This document shows, piece by piece, positions 5,901 to 5,948 of a stretch of 5,948 nt of DNA. The stretch's first letter is position 1; every line of letters starts with the position of its first letter. The notes beneath the pieces were generated by a model. The model worked only from the letters and a program-made list of their open reading frames with translations. It ran no database searches and was not told where the DNA came from. Both the position numbers and the translations under genes were made by a program. The stretch spans positions 1 to 5,948 of the forward strand of contig JBGPHT010000265.1 in NCBI GenBank assembly GCA_041484525.1, given 5' to 3'. The DNA is from JBGPHT01 sp041484525. Lineage in GTDB: Bacteria; Acidobacteriota; Terriglobia; Bryobacterales; Bryobacteraceae.

Positions 5901-5948
5901 TTCGGCTGCTGCGTCTTCGACGGCTTGGCTGAATCTGGCTGCGGTTTC
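2874..5948 (-). CDS. C-terminal 1024 residues of a phage large polyvalent / internal virion-type protein, 5' end beyond window
   Basis: The frame is open without a stop from the right edge to TGA at 2874, so the start lies outside; the GTG at 5555 is only an internal codon. Numbering from the edge, residues 1-230 are charged and Glu/Arg/Gln/Ala rich, probably disordered. They contain two short motif-like stretches, LPGMESAVREQ (133-143) and ESPLFRGTEASPQ (176-188). Residues 230-370 look helical. Residues 534-553 (ILGFGFGVPHVF) are hydrophobic. Residues 645-658 (GIDQRARLYVADLM) lead to 676-718, with GEYSRANW and FMMFPGWDFASLRW, then a hydrophobic VPPALVVMLANR. The order 'small-residue helix, (G/D)-Y-S, Phe-x-x-Phe-Pro-x-Trp, Pro' is one I associate with the C-terminal region of phage large polyvalent proteins (LPD38-like) and injected internal virion proteins. 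Residues about 890-1000 look coiled-coil. No catalytic motif is visible, so enzymatic domains, if any, lie upstream. The assignment is an inference. Confidence 0.75.
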   Translation of the reverse strand, partial: ETAARFSQAVEDAAAEARGEAGAEEASRHGGGTRAESRYNEETPGESTHPVAAAHGGIDFEPSQPIHPQEVEDLSRQLGRPITAEQVPEIRRRLEAERNVESGLRGNRGDVTGEIREAHRATLEQPAREEGVLPGMESAVREQREAAGREQGRKLTEQVNRPPESIEAKAGTMERESPLFRGTEASPQKEIFAPREQATRTPEHEYEDAGKKGGELASGPNPKALIEGARVLSRAWDERVARPLIDKVLKIGDKYQKAREADPAVAEGLHLLDNAPQYLRSKAAQEIHNVVGDLSRAQERLFTLMADADSRANLRANHPQEYRQAQNDPAIQEALRKYKPLEQELTAAREKMGGETLEQDYLRRVYDKYVAGVNKPSAEGKPAESAPFDRVIRPQNVNPKSREATAEYHYQNGLHEFGPAFATKFVATNLKALRDEVAHEFLEKSTVLPNGAEDPRSIEYGGKRYFRPDVAREMRDAGVKGTKEYSYYDPTQGEKFPTPAEGRYLGPKEIVKALTDYGRKEESEPSSLRRFFQEQILGFGFGVPHVFNILRRVTQQSPGGAANPLAWVNALKVGLGKELRERGLSGLNDPTFDMLAKHGAISTGEVSNLKEYIGGNLNPANWARGVAQIGHKALFEPGSFGGFGGIDQRARLYVADLMRSQRPDLTDAQISRGVNDALGEYSRANWTDRQKLLGRFMMFPGWDFASLRWVLQHPVRTTVPPALVVMLANRALHSFGQNRDEDQNDISAIHVGDRAFSTGLLRESMARNLFRPALNYAQAKVRGESNQRALDEAARGVTSGAGGLLNLMRPDLSGFVALATNRESLLSGKEIVSKQDYETPGKILPSKALEKQAVFAVRRALPALDRMLDSNEDVDLRSFVGGNLGFPNYRDDAEKRLIRDTAEAERVYQRVGKLAKTDPEQARQFLKDPDNATYALFYRDLAGMTKMLNRIDQAKEAVEGGKLSDAEKQTRLQAIAKARGNLLTHADGLNKMLFERRNKAASTLGLPRLGPQPVLGIRPAAGAP

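Overview
The window reads as a late-gene stretch of a phage or prophage, all on the minus strand. The likely host is a moderately high-GC soil bacterium, probably Acidobacteriota. This comes from remembered family resemblance and not from a search: a double-zinc-finger protein starting MKLTTRQAYALLEKHG at the left edge, and low-complexity Thr/Ser/Ala/Gly-rich fibre-type proteins with signal peptides, both resemble proteins I associate with acidobacterial prophages and soil phages. No integrase, capsid, portal, terminase, tRNA, rRNA or CRISPR is visible.

Layout in the direction of transcription (right to left). (1) 5948-2874 is the last 1024 codons of a very large protein whose frame stays open through the right edge. 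It has a charged, probably disordered N-terminal part, a helical middle with an aromatic FMMFPGWDFASLRW block, and a helical C-terminus. It looks like the C-terminal portion of a phage large polyvalent or internal virion protein. (2) 2870-2595 is a mosaic junction with no convincing minus-strand gene. It holds what looks like two truncated gene pieces on the plus strand: a C-terminal fragment (2603-2797) and the first codons of a following gene (from 2825). (3) 2594-1098 and 1101-376 are two secreted-type, beta-rich proteins of 498 and 241 aa joined by an ATGA stop/start overlap, probably fibre or adhesin-like accessory proteins. (4) 352-278 is a 24-codon ORF whose last 15 residues nearly copy the C-terminus of the large protein. 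(5) 276-1 is the double-zinc-finger protein, cut by the left edge.

The main observation is a 67-bp imperfect direct repeat (261-327 and 2857-2923; 59 of 67 bases identical, the leftmost 30 bp perfect). Each copy contains the end of a GPQPxLGIRPxxGAP-stop reading frame plus the first five codons (MKLTT) of the zinc-finger gene. The simplest reading is that the large gene and the zinc-finger gene were once adjacent, and that a cassette of about 2.6 kb carrying the two fibre-like genes now separates them, with the old gene junction present at both ends. The cassette also looks lower in GC than the large gene. This suggests exchange of accessory fibre genes by homologous recombination at a conserved gene boundary.

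Expression is probably polycistronic from right to left: stops and starts are close or overlapping at almost every junction, and I see no convincing internal promoter or terminator.
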